From: Cryptomeria japonica
Taxonomy: Eukaryota > Streptophyta > Pinopsida > Cupressales > Cupressaceae
NCBI RefSeq assembly: GCF_030272615.1
Contig: NC_081413.1
Span: forward strand, 164,995,080-165,059,079
DNA: 64,000 nt
Direction: 5' to 3'
Shown here: positions 1 to 8,974 of the stretch, one piece after another
How positions within the stretch are numbered: the first letter of the stretch is position 1
Layout of the letters: the number at the start of each line of letters is the position of its first letter
Notes under the pieces: generated by a model
What the model was told of the DNA's origin: nothing
Databases searched by the model: none
What the model saw: the letters and a program-made list of their open reading frames with translations, nothing else
Position numbers and translations under genes: made by a program

Positions 1-3000
1 ACATAAGCACTGGTGGATCTTCTGCTATCAATATCACCTGCCCAATCTGAATCCACATAACCATGGATATCAAGGGAAATCATGTCTCCAACTGAATTAC
101 CATGATAACACAAAGAATACTCTGAAGTACCCTTCAAATATCTGAAGACTCTTTTGACTGCATCCCAATGAACTCTACCAGGATTAGACATATATCTAGA
201 AAGTACTCCCACTGCTTGGGCAATATCTGGTCTAGTACAGACCATAGCATACATCAAGCTTCCAATTGCACTCTGGTAAGGCACTCTGCTCATGTCTTCC
301 ATCTCCAATGGGGATGTAGGACAATCTGAAACAGATAGTTTCGTTCCAATTGTAAAAGGAACACTCAATGGTCTACAATTCTGCATGTTGAACCTCTGTA
401 ACACTGAATTCACATACTTACTCTGGCCTAGCCATAGCTTTCTATTCGCCCTATCTCTTCTAATTTCCATCCCAAGAATGTGCTTTGCTGCACCAAGATC
501 TTTCATTTCAAATTTAGCAGCGAGCTGAGACTTCAGTTCTGAAATCATACCTTTCCCTTTACCAATGAATAACATATCATCAACATACAATGCAATGAAT
601 AAGAAATGATCACCATAAGATTTATAATAAACACAGTGATCTGATTTAGAACGTTCAAATCCCAAACTCAACACATATGTATCAAATTTCTGGTACCACA
701 TCCTAGGACTTTGTTTGAGGCCATACAAAGATTTCTTCAATTTACAGACCAAATTACTTTTGCCTTTCACCACATAGTGCTCTAGCTGTGTCATATAAAT
801 GTCTTCCTCCAAATCACCATGAAGGAAAGCAGTTTTCACATCCATTTGTTCAACCTCTAAATCATAAGCAGTAGCAATAGAAAGCAAAAATCTAATGGAC
901 GTCATTTTTGCAACAGGAGAAAATATCTCACCGTAATCAACACCCTCAACCTGAGAGTAGCCTTTTGCAACCAACCTTGCTTTATACTTCTCAATGCTTC
1001 CATCTGAACCAATCTTTTTCTTGAACACCCATTTACAACCAACAGGTTTTCGTCCTTCAGGCAATGGTACAAGATCCCATGTATCATTCTTTTTCAAAGC
1101 TGCCATTTCTTCCTCCATAGCAATCTTCCAGGATTCTGCATCATTCATACCTAATGCCTCTTCTACAGATTTCGGTTCATCCACACTAGTATTCAGAGCA
1201 AAAATACATCTCCAATCATCAGGGGAATACCTTTTAGGTGGTTGTCTATGTCTTGTAGACCTTCGAACAAGCTGAGTTGGAGGTTCTTCCTCCTCTTCTG
1301 AAGATTCAGAGCTAGACGAGCTCTCCTCAAATTCTTGCCTATCTAGGGGTCTCGATTCAACTCTTTCAGGTGTAGAAGGAAGTTGAATCACATATTCTTT
1401 TTTAGTCTGTTCTGGTTGCAATGTAATAGAAGGAGACTTAATTTCTCTAAAAATAACACTTCTACTGTGAATTACCTTTTGTGCAACAGGGTCCCAAAGC
1501 TTGTATCCTTTCACACCATAACTATACCCGATGAAGATACATTTCACAGCCTTGTTCTCCAACTTTGTTCGCTTCTCCTTTGGCACATGTGCATATGCCT
1601 CGCAACCAAAAACTCTAAGATGTCTCAATGAAGGCTTGTGACCTGACCATGCTTCCATAGGCGTTTTATCAACAAGAGCTGATGTAGGAGACCTGTTAAT
1701 CAGGTAGCAAGTAGTGGCAACAGCTTCAGCCCAAAACTTTTGTTCAAGACCAGCACCACTCAACATACTCCTAGCCTTCTCCATCAGTGTCCTGTTCATT
1801 CTTTCTGCAACTCCATTCTGCTGTGGAGAATACGGAGTTGTCTTCTGCCTGTTAATTCCACAGTCTTTACAGAATCTATCAAAATCATTAGAGCAGAACT
1901 CACCGCCATTATCAGTTCTCAAACATTTTATTTTCTTTCCAGTCTGCAACTCAACCATTGCTTTAAATTCTTTAAAATGACTAAAAACTTCAGATTTACT
2001 CTTTAGAAAATAAACCCATGTCCTTCTACTAAAATCATCAATAAATGAAACATAATATGTGGATTTTCCAATCGAAGAGACATCTACTGGACCAAACACA
2101 TCAGAATGGATAAGATCCAAAACACCACAAGTTTTATGAGAATTCGAGTAAAACTGAACGCGGTTTTGTTTTCCATAAATGCAATGCTCACAGAAATCAA
2201 AGTCAAGGTTACAGTCATTCAAACCTTCAACAAGGTTTTTATTTTTCAAGGTTCTTAGACCCTTTTCTCCAATGTGGCCAAGTCTCTGGTGCCATAACAT
2301 AGTCTTCTCTGCAGGTAACTTTGCTTCAGACGAAAGAGCACCCTTAGGTACCCAAAAACCATTTCCATCTGCTGAAGGTGAAACCTTCAAATCTTCCAGT
2401 GAAGTATCCGCAGATTTACTTTTTATAGAAGTGCTATTACACTCAACAGTGTATGCTTCAAGCTTATACAAAGTGCCAAACCTGACACCTCTAGCAACTA
2501 CCATAGCACCCTTAATCATCTTACATCCTGCTTCAGAAAAGACTACCTGCACACCCGCATCTATCAGTTTGCTCACAGATAACAAGTTTCGTTTTAATCC
2601 AGGGATATGCAGCACACCATTAATCCTTTTTATTCTACCATCAGAAAACCTGATTCTAACTTTACCTCGACCAACAATGTCTAGATGTGAATCATCACCC
2701 AAGTACACCTTACCTCCATTAAATCCTTCATATTCAGAAAACCAATCTCTATTGGAAGTCATATGAAAAGATGCACCTGAGTCAATTAGCCAGGCATCAT
2801 TACCTGTATGAGTCGCCAAAGCCGCAATAAATGCATCACCATCTTCCTTGTCGGACTCAGAATCAGAATCGAACTTTTTCTTTTTCTTCTTCTTTTCTTC
2901 TTTGCAGTCCTTACGGATGTGACCCGGTTTACCGCAATTCCAGCAAATGACTTTGGACTTTCCAGGAGATTTCGATCTCCCTTTGGATTTGGACTTGCCG

Positions 3001-3641
3001 CGCTTCTCATTCTTCTTGCCTTTCTCCTTAGGTCTTCCATGAACGGTTAGAGCTTCCTTTGAACTGATGGATACCTTCCTTCGCATCTCTTCACCGAGTA
3101 GGGCACCCACCACGTCTTCAGATTTCAAAACAACAGAAGTACTACCGATAGCCATAACAAGAGAATCCCATGAATCAGGCAAAGAACAAAGCAAGCTCTG
3201 ACATTTCTCCTCCTCATCCATCTTAACACCGACGGATACTAATTGAGCCACAATCATATTGAATGCTTCTAGGTGGTCTGCAATTCGTCCACCCTCTTCC
3301 ATCTTCAAGGAATACAATTTCTTTCTTAAGAAAATTTGATTTAATAAAGATTTCACTTGATACATCTCACCAAGCTTAGTCCATAGCTTCTTTGCAGAGT
3401 TTTCTTCATGGACATTGATTAGAACAGAGTCTGCCAGGCACAGTCTGATTAGACCCTTGGCTTTTCGGTCCATAACATCATACTGAGCTGCTGCAGTAGG
3501 ATCTGAGGGTCTTTGGACATTCGCATCAACAGCATCCCAAAGATCTCGATCTATTAGCAGATCTTCCATCTTCAGCTTCCACATCTCAAAATTACTTCCG
3601 TTAAATTTCTCCACCTCTATTCTCCCTGACGAACTCGCCAT
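1..3641 (-). CDS. Copia gag-pol polyprotein, open over 1213 codons, C-terminus off-window
   Basis: Single frame from ATG at 3641, with an in-frame TAG just upstream at 3644-3642. I checked every codon to the window edge and saw no stop. Domains: copia-type gag (about residues 1-230), CCHC zinc knuckle C233-C236-H241-C246, aspartic protease DSGAS 287-291, integrase zinc-binding region beginning near H451 (WHQRLGHI), integrase catalytic D514, D577, E613 (E in SPQQNGVAERMNR), reverse transcriptase active site YVDDM 1019-1023, and the start of RNase H with DSDWAGD from residue 1197. It would make the capsid and all enzymes for cDNA synthesis and integration. Closest general type is the Tnt1-like plant copia polyprotein. 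Every catalytic residue I looked for is present, so this copy may be functional apart from whatever lies outside the window. Confidence 0.95.
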   Translation of the reverse strand, partial: MASSSGRIEVEKFNGSNFEMWKLKMEDLLIDRDLWDAVDANVQRPSDPTAAAQYDVMDRKAKGLIRLCLADSVLINVHEENSAKKLWTKLGEMYQVKSLLNQIFLRKKLYSLKMEEGGRIADHLEAFNMIVAQLVSVGVKMDEEEKCQSLLCSLPDSWDSLVMAIGSTSVVLKSEDVVGALLGEEMRRKVSISSKEALTVHGRPKEKGKKNEKRGKSKSKGRSKSPGKSKVICWNCGKPGHIRKDCKEEKKKKKKKFDSDSESDKEDGDAFIAALATHTGNDAWLIDSGASFHMTSNRDWFSEYEGFNGGKVYLGDDSHLDIVGRGKVRIRFSDGRIKRINGVLHIPGLKRNLLSVSKLIDAGVQVVFSEAGCKMIKGAMVVARGVRFGTLYKLEAYTVECNSTSIKSKSADTSLEDLKVSPSADGNGFWVPKGALSSEAKLPAEKTMLWHQRLGHIGEKGLRTLKNKNLVEGLNDCNLDFDFCEHCIYGKQNRVQFYSNSHKTCGVLDLIHSDVFGPVDVSSIGKSTYYVSFIDDFSRRTWVYFLKSKSEVFSHFKEFKAMVELQTGKKIKCLRTDNGGEFCSNDFDRFCKDCGINRQKTTPYSPQQNGVAERMNRTLMEKARSMLSGAGLEQKFWAEAVATTCYLINRSPTSALVDKTPMEAWSGHKPSLRHLRVFGCEAYAHVPKEKRTKLENKAVKCIFIGYSYGVKGYKLWDPVAQKVIHSRSVIFREIKSPSITLQPEQTKKEYVIQLPSTPERVESRPLDRQEFEESSSSSESSEEEEEPPTQLVRRSTRHRQPPKRYSPDDWRCIFALNTSVDEPKSVEEALGMNDAESWKIAMEEEMAALKKNDTWDLVPLPEGRKPVGCKWVFKKKIGSDGSIEKYKARLVAKGYSQVEGVDYGEIFSPVAKMTSIRFLLSIATAYDLEVEQMDVKTAFLHGDLEEDIYMTQLEHYVVKGKSNLVCKLKKSLYGLKQSPRMWYQKFDTYVLSLGFERSKSDHCVYYKSYGDHFLFIALYVDDMLFIGKGKGMISELKSQLAAKFEMKDLGAAKHILGMEIRRDRANRKLWLGQSKYVNSVLQRFNMQNCRPLSVPFTIGTKLSVSDCPTSPLEMEDMSRVPYQSAIGSLMYAMVCTRPDIAQAVGVLSRYMSNPGRVHWDAVKRVFRYLKGTSEYSLCYHGNSVGDMISLDIHGYVDSDWAGDIDSRRSTSAY

Positions 3642-3751
3642 CTAAATATTCCTGCAACAAGATCAAAAAGTGTCTTCTGCACAAGCTCCCACTCAAATCT
3701 GGATTAGTTCAAAAAACCCAACTGCCCACAATTGAAACCAAAGGTGATCAG

Positions 3752-3763
3752 GCTCTGATACCA
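3752..3763 (-). promoter_or_regulatory. Primer binding site (initiator Met tRNA) of copia-1
   Basis: The minus strand reads TGGTATCAGAGC two bases inside the LTR end. This is the standard complement of the 3' end of plant initiator methionine tRNA and primes minus-strand cDNA synthesis. Confidence 0.93.
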
Positions 3764-3765
3764 CT

Positions 3766-4659
3766 TGTAAGGAAGTTAAGTAGCGGAAACAACTTCCTAC
3801 ACTAACCTTGAGAGGAGGGTAATGCAAAACTTTTTCAGATCATTACAACAGTTACAGAAAATAGAAATAGATATAATAGCATTCATACCACAACACAATG
3901 ATTTACGTGGGGAAAACCCTTTCGGGAGAAAAACCCCACCCTCCAAAAGCAGCTCAATATTTTATTCAGCAATCAAAAACAGATTACAAAATAATTGCAG
4001 AGCAAGATCTTCGCAGGAGTACCACTAATCAGAGATTCAGAGGCAACTCAATAGCCATAAGACTCTTACACACAACCTCTATCTCACACACCTCATAAAT
4101 AGGAGATACAATACAAGAAACCGTCAAACGGTATTACAAAACCATGGGCTAAAACCACCCAATAAGGTGTAGCCGACCTTATCTCCCTTCTAGATGCCCT
4201 ATGACATGTTAAAGCACACATCAACACGTGTTTCTCCCTTTTACAGCTCATTTATGTATCCGATACAAATTATTTTTCCTATTTCAGGAGTACAAACTTC
4301 CGGAGGCCATAACTTGAGAACCGGGTGTCCGATTGACGAACCGTTTGAAGCGCCAGAAAGCTCGCGAAGTGCTCTATCACCTCGTAACCAGCTTTGCCAA
4401 TTACGACCACTTTTCAGGGCATTTCGGAGCCTCTAAAGTCCCCAAAATTAAGTTTAAATATTTTATTGTACCCCTCCAAGATGAAAACTTTAATATCTTC
4501 AAAACTAGCTGTGACCTTGCGACGAAACTTTACCGGAATGCTTATCTAGCCAACCAGAAGCTTCAGGGAGAGTTTCGCACTATTTCGTGCTCAAATGAAA
4601 ACTTACTATAAATAGTAACCTCACATAAATGCAAGGTTGAGACACCATTTTTCCCAACA
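3766..4659 (-). repeat. 5' LTR of copia-1 (894 bp)
   Basis: On the minus strand it starts TGTTGGG and ends TTACA, giving TGT...ACA termini, and is followed by the primer site. A TATTTATGAGG stretch (4100-4090, minus) is a candidate TATA box and AATAAA (3966-3961, minus) a candidate polyadenylation signal. The right boundary is set where the PMD protein homology stops (4660). The partner LTR is not in the window, so boundaries rest on termini and context. Confidence 0.85.
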
Positions 4660-5749
4660 CATAGTCCCAGACCTGCCCAGCTAACCCTGTAAACTCCTCT
4701 ATCACCACCTCACTGTCAATAGTTGACCCCCAATCAGCCACATCCTGCTGCCTCCGTGCATAAAGGCATGCTCCCTGAGGAATCCCCTGTTGGCACCCGA
4801 ACTGCCGCAAAACTTGGGTCACCAAAAACTGCTCAATGACGAACGGGGTCCTCCCAATCAGATACCTCGTCATGAATACAAAAGACATCTCTATCCCATC
4901 CTCTGCCCATACCTCGCAATCTGTATACGATCTCCAGGTGACCGTATCAATATCATCAAAAACCCTCCTCCAATGCTCTAGTTTGCCCAGCTTACGCTGG
5001 ACAACTAGACCTCTATATCCATAGGCGTATGCTGCACCTACAGGCCTGTCTCTATCCGCCAATGGCCTCGCTGCTGGAATGTGCTCCCAACACCATACCT
5101 GTAATAGGGTCACGCCAGCTGATAAACTGCCGTAACCAAGGTACACTACCTCATGAAGGCTCTTGTAAAGATGGGCCAGCATCGCTGACCCCCATGAAAA
5201 TCTCCGCCCCTGCGTCACCATCTGCTCCAAATCTAGCCCCCATCCCACTGAAAATCCCTTTGACCTGCGATCAAGACAAAGGAATCCCCCATTGAATCCT
5301 GCCAATACAGATGGCAGCGGTGCATAATCCAGATCCAAAAACTCCTGCCAGGGGATCTCATATCCACAGACAGTCTCATCATGAAATATGTGGCGCAGTG
5401 CCTCTGTGCCGCCCTCCTCTGACTGCTCGTAGGGTAGCAGTGCCCCTACCATAGGAATGCGCAAAATCCGGTAGCAATCTTCTGGTGTCACTATCATCTC
5501 TCCATTGGCAAAATGAAAGGTGTTCGTGTCGCTATGCCACCTCTCTGCCAACGCTGTCAAAAGTCCCCAGTTCACAGTGAACCGAGGCATATCGAGAAGA
5601 GAGGACAATCCACATCTCTCTATAATGTCCAAATCTGCCTGGGACAGACGTGGTATCAGCGTCCATGGTCTCGGGAATCTCTCCCTCGATTGCACAATAC
5701 CCAATCGCTCCTGTCGACAAACAAAAACAAATCCAATATCAGTTTCCAC
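4660..5749 (-). pseudogene. Plant mobile domain (PMD) protein, antisense ORF of gypsy element G1, interrupted by copia-1
   Basis: The minus-strand frame encodes about 363 residues of PMD-like protein, with typical features: LSQADLDIIERCGL near the N-terminus, then FTVNWGLLTALAERWH, ANGEMIVTPEDCYRILRIP, and a Trp/Arg-rich middle. PMD proteins (MAIN/MAIL group and transposon-encoded relatives) are known in plants, where MAIN-type members act in silencing and genome maintenance; PMD ORFs are also known in transposons. The frame has no ATG near its start: it opens after a TGA (5767-5765), and TTTGTTTGTCGACAG just before the GAGCGATTGG codons (about 5710) looks like a 3' splice site, so an upstream exon is likely. 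The frame runs 26 codons into the copia-1 LTR (to 4580), giving a chimeric C-terminus. The original C-terminal part lies off-window to the left. It is GC-richer than its surroundings. Confidence 0.85.
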
Positions 5750-5840
5750 ATCAACACAAAGATATCAAAAATCAAACTTACATCAACAACATGAAACAAT
5801 TTGCTCATCTACAATCAAAGTTCAAAATCATATCATTTTA

Positions 5841-6022
5841 TATCAACTTGTAACACAACTCAAGTTCTTCAAAAACCATATCAAAACTTGTAAAACAACT
5901 CAAGTACCAAAATCACATAAACTTGTAAAACAACTCAAGTTTCCCACCCATATCAAAACTTGTAAAACAACTCAAATTTCCAGCCCATATCGGCTTGTAA
6001 AACAACTCAGGCTTTCCCACAT
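5841..6022. repeat. Tandem repeat, about 36 bp x 5
   Basis: Five diverged copies of a unit with core ACTTGTAAAACAACTCAAG start near 5841, 5879, 5915, 5950 and 5987. It lies between the PMD gene and the GCGCTA array, in the upstream (minus-strand) region of the PMD gene. Confidence 0.85.
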
Positions 6023-6212
6023 ATTGAACTTGAAACAGACAACGCAAATACATCATATTTTGATCAAAACAACAGCTTGATATTTATACATAACTTGGAA
6101 AATTGCACATCAAAACAAGTTATACAAATACTCATATTGGATAAATTCATCAAAACACGGCAGGCAAACAAAAACAAATTTTCAACTCGGCTAAAACTGC
6201 AATTTTTTTTGG

Positions 6213-6790
6213 ATGCGCTACAACAGACCTTCAATGCGCTAAAACACCCTCACGCGCTAGGCTGCCTCTCCTACGCGCTATTCTATCCAACCTATGTGCT
6301 AGTTCTAGTCTACGCGCTGAACTTTTCACCCTATGCGCTACCTAACCCATCCCCCGCGCTAGACTATGCCTACGCGCTACTCTACCCTCCCTGAGCGCTA
6401 CCCTTTTAACCCTATGTGCTAGGTTAGTCCTACGCGCTAATCTACCCTCCCTGAGTGCTACCCTTTTAACCCTATGCGCTAAGTTAGTCCTACGCGCTAA
6501 TCTACCCTCCCTGAGCGCTACCCTTTTAGCTCTATGCGCTAGGTTAGTCCTACGCGCTAAACCCCCTTACCTATGCGAACCCCGGTGGCTCCTATGCACT
6601 AGGTCATACCTACGTGCTACCCTGTTGACGCGACGCGCTACCCAAACTTTTGCATGCGCTATTCTACTTGCACGCGCTAACCTAATACTTTTATGCGCTA
6701 GCCTATTTTTTTCGGACGCAACCCCTAAAATTGACTTCGATGCGCTACTCTAAACTTCGTATGCGCTAAACTAAGCCTTAGACGCGCTAA
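6213..6790. repeat. 60-bp higher-order tandem array built from three GCGCTA words
   Basis: GCGCTA or a one-base variant occurs at 6215, 6236, 6254, 6275, 6296, 6314, 6335, 6356, 6374, 6395, 6416, 6434, 6455, 6476, 6494, 6515, 6536, 6554, 6574, 6596, 6614, 6635, 6656, 6674, 6695, 6716, 6742, 6762 and 6784. From 6236 to 6554 the spacings repeat strictly as 18, 21, 21 (sum 60). The most homogeneous copies are 6374-6560. All spacings there are multiples of three, so the array could once have been translated, but both strands carry stops. Confidence 0.92.
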
Positions 6791-7376
6791 AACGAAATAC
6801 CCGAACTTTGAAATTCAAAAAATGACCAAAAACGACAAAACAAAAAATCAAAAAGGGGTCAAAAACGTTGACTTACTGGTGGTCCACGCGCTACAGGCCT
6901 CCGGTACCTCTGAACGCGCTCGAAACGGTGTCTGTGATAGGGAATCGACATTTTCTCTCCAAAGCAAATTCTCTTTCTTCACAATCAACAAAGCACAAAT
7001 GAACCTAAATCAACCCCTAAATCCCTTTTATAGGAGGAAAATGAAATTAGGGTTAGCCAACTGGACCTGTAATATGGTCGCGGTCTCCCCTATACCAAAA
7101 CAGCTATAACTTATCGGGAGATGAATCAATTTACTCACTTTTTACATATACGAAATCCTACACATCATACGAACTTCATCAAAATAAATCAAAAATTTTC
7201 AAAATTGATTCATCTCCCAAGGGGGCATCACACATCAAATATCAAATCTGGGGCATCACACATCGAATCTGGGGCACGACTTGCAAATCAAAAGAATGAC
7301 ACAAAAATTGCATTTGATCATAAAATCACAAAAACACATCATTTTCTTTGAAATAACATGTGCACACACGTCACTT

Positions 7377-7391
7377 CAAAGAGGGGCAAAA
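7377..7391 (+). other. Polypurine tract of G1
   Basis: AAAGAGGGGCAAAA directly precedes the TGTAGAC start of the LTR. This is the expected plus-strand cDNA primer position for a plus-oriented element. Confidence 0.75.
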
Positions 7392-8860
7392 TGTAGACGT
7401 ATAAAAATGACCACATTTCTAAATGAATATTTTATGTTCATTTTTCTATTTGATTAAATTCAATTTAATTAAATTATCCACACTCTTCTATTTAATTAAA
7501 TAAATTATTCAATTTATTTAAATTAAATTCACTATACCTATTTAATGAATAAATCATTTGATTCAATTAAATCCCCCTAGCCACTTTTAATTAAATTCAA
7601 ATTTAATTAAATAGTTATCCCAAATTGAATAAATCAAATTTATTTAATTACAACCAAGTTGAATGAAAATCATTTAATTCAATTAAATCCTATTATCCCC
7701 CTATCCACTTGCAAAATCCCAAACCCCTTCCTAATCCCTTCTAGACTCTTCTAAACACTTCTAATTAACCTAACCCTCCTCTAAATTTTGTCACATCCCT
7801 AAGCAAAGGGAAGTCACTTCTCAAAAACCTTAAAGTCTTTGATAACCATTGAAGGTTTTCAACCTTCAACCACTAAAACCCTTAAAGTCTTTGAAAACCA
7901 TTAAAGGCTTCCAATCTTCAACCACTTAATCCCCAAAGTCTCCAATAACCATTAATGGTTAATTCAAACCTTCCCACATGGTTAAAACATTTGTTTTGAC
8001 TCAACCTCTATCCAACCCAAGGGTCTCATCAGGCCTTTAATGCTTTGACCATGATTATCTCTTAATCATTTGCACAAAGGTTTATCCTTGGATTAACTCT
8101 TAATCCAGTGGGTAATCCTAATTTAGACTTGACCCTTAGCCTTTAGATAACCATGAGGTCTTCTCAGGCCTTTAATGCCTCCAACCTCTTCTTTCAACCC
8201 AATCCTATGTTGACACTTGTCACCATTTCATTGGTACAAATTGTGCACATGGATCCCCAACTTTCAAACCTGGCCCTTGATTAAACCTTTCAATCCTGAC
8301 CATCCATTGCCCTGTTTGTGCTATAAATAGAGCCCTCATTCCTCCATTCTTAACAATCATCTTTCAAATTTGAAGTATTATACTTATGCTCAAATTCTTT
8401 CAAGCTTTCATTTTATATATGCTCATCATTTAGCCTCTTTTAGATCATAAATTAGACTAATATTGCATGTTTAGAATAATTTCTTTATCATTTTAGTTCA
8501 ATCATAGACTAAATATAATATGCTAGGATAGTATTCATACTAATCTTGTCATCTTATAGTTAGTTTATTGCATTTTAGAATCATACATAGCTTAATCTCC
8601 ATTTCATACTAAAATCAATCAAAAGCATATCTCGTTCTCATATTTGCCATCCCTAAACCATTTTGCTCAGTGATCTGAGAGCAAAACATTGGTTTGAGGG
8701 ACATTGTGAGATAGAGAACCATGGGACCCTCCTTGGGAAGCTGAGTAACACTACGTTACTCCATAGCTTGCATCAAGAAGTCCTGTGTGTGTGTGTGGAC
8801 TAGTTTTCTATAATATTTTCACATATTAAGTTTTATTCGCCCACTTTTCCCACATACACA
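7392..8860 (+). repeat. 3' LTR of G1 (right end approximate)
   Basis: Starts TGTAGACGTA after the purine tract; the G2 LTR also starts TGTAGAC. The first 300 bp are very AT-rich with many AATTAAAT blocks, again as in the G2 LTR. TATAAATA at 8322-8329 is a good TATA box. The right end is placed at about 8860 (CATACACA), where sequence changes to the 3' region of element A; it is uncertain by about 30 bp. No gene is seen inside. Confidence 0.7.
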
Positions 8861-8974
8861 TAGCATTCACCAAAATTTTAATTTTAAATATAAAATACTA
8901 CTCCCCCTTTTCCAACAATGACAAAGTATTGCAGAATAACCCTTGTTTCTCATTATCATTAATATAATAAATGT

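Larger units (their letters stand above)
1..4659 (-). mobile_element. Copia-1: Ty1/copia LTR retrotransposon, 5' part, 3' end beyond the window
   Basis: Read on the minus strand, the order is 5' LTR (4659 down to 3766), primer binding site (3763-3752), then one open gag-pol frame from 3641 to the left window edge, where the RNase H domain has just begun. Order gag, protease, integrase, RT, RNase H is that of Ty1/copia. It sits inside the antisense plant-mobile-domain gene of gypsy element G1. Bases next to the LTR are CATAG (4660-4664); the matching target duplication and the 3' LTR must lie left of the window. The open frame suggests a recent insertion. Confidence 0.95.
4660..8860 (+). mobile_element. 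G1: 3' end of a Ty3/gypsy element carrying an antisense PMD gene
   Basis: Order on the plus strand: antisense PMD gene, a 36-bp tandem array, a 60-bp array of GCGCTA words, a purine tract and an LTR. This matches the downstream part of G2 at the right end of the window, where an antisense ORF also follows integrase. Known Tat-lineage gypsy elements carry extra, often antisense, ORFs between pol and the 3' LTR. Between 6790 and 7376 there is no gene; two copies of a GGGGCATCACACATC phrase lie near 7222 and 7251. The pol part and 5' LTR are beyond the left edge. Confidence 0.75.

Noticed and set aside
6077-6394. Plus-strand frame with YAL repeats as a gene
   Set aside because: Comes from the GCGCTA array; the following units carry stops in the same frame and there is no independent support.
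5841-6790. CRISPR-like array
   Set aside because: Repeat-only tandem arrays without unique spacers of constant size, in a plant retroelement.
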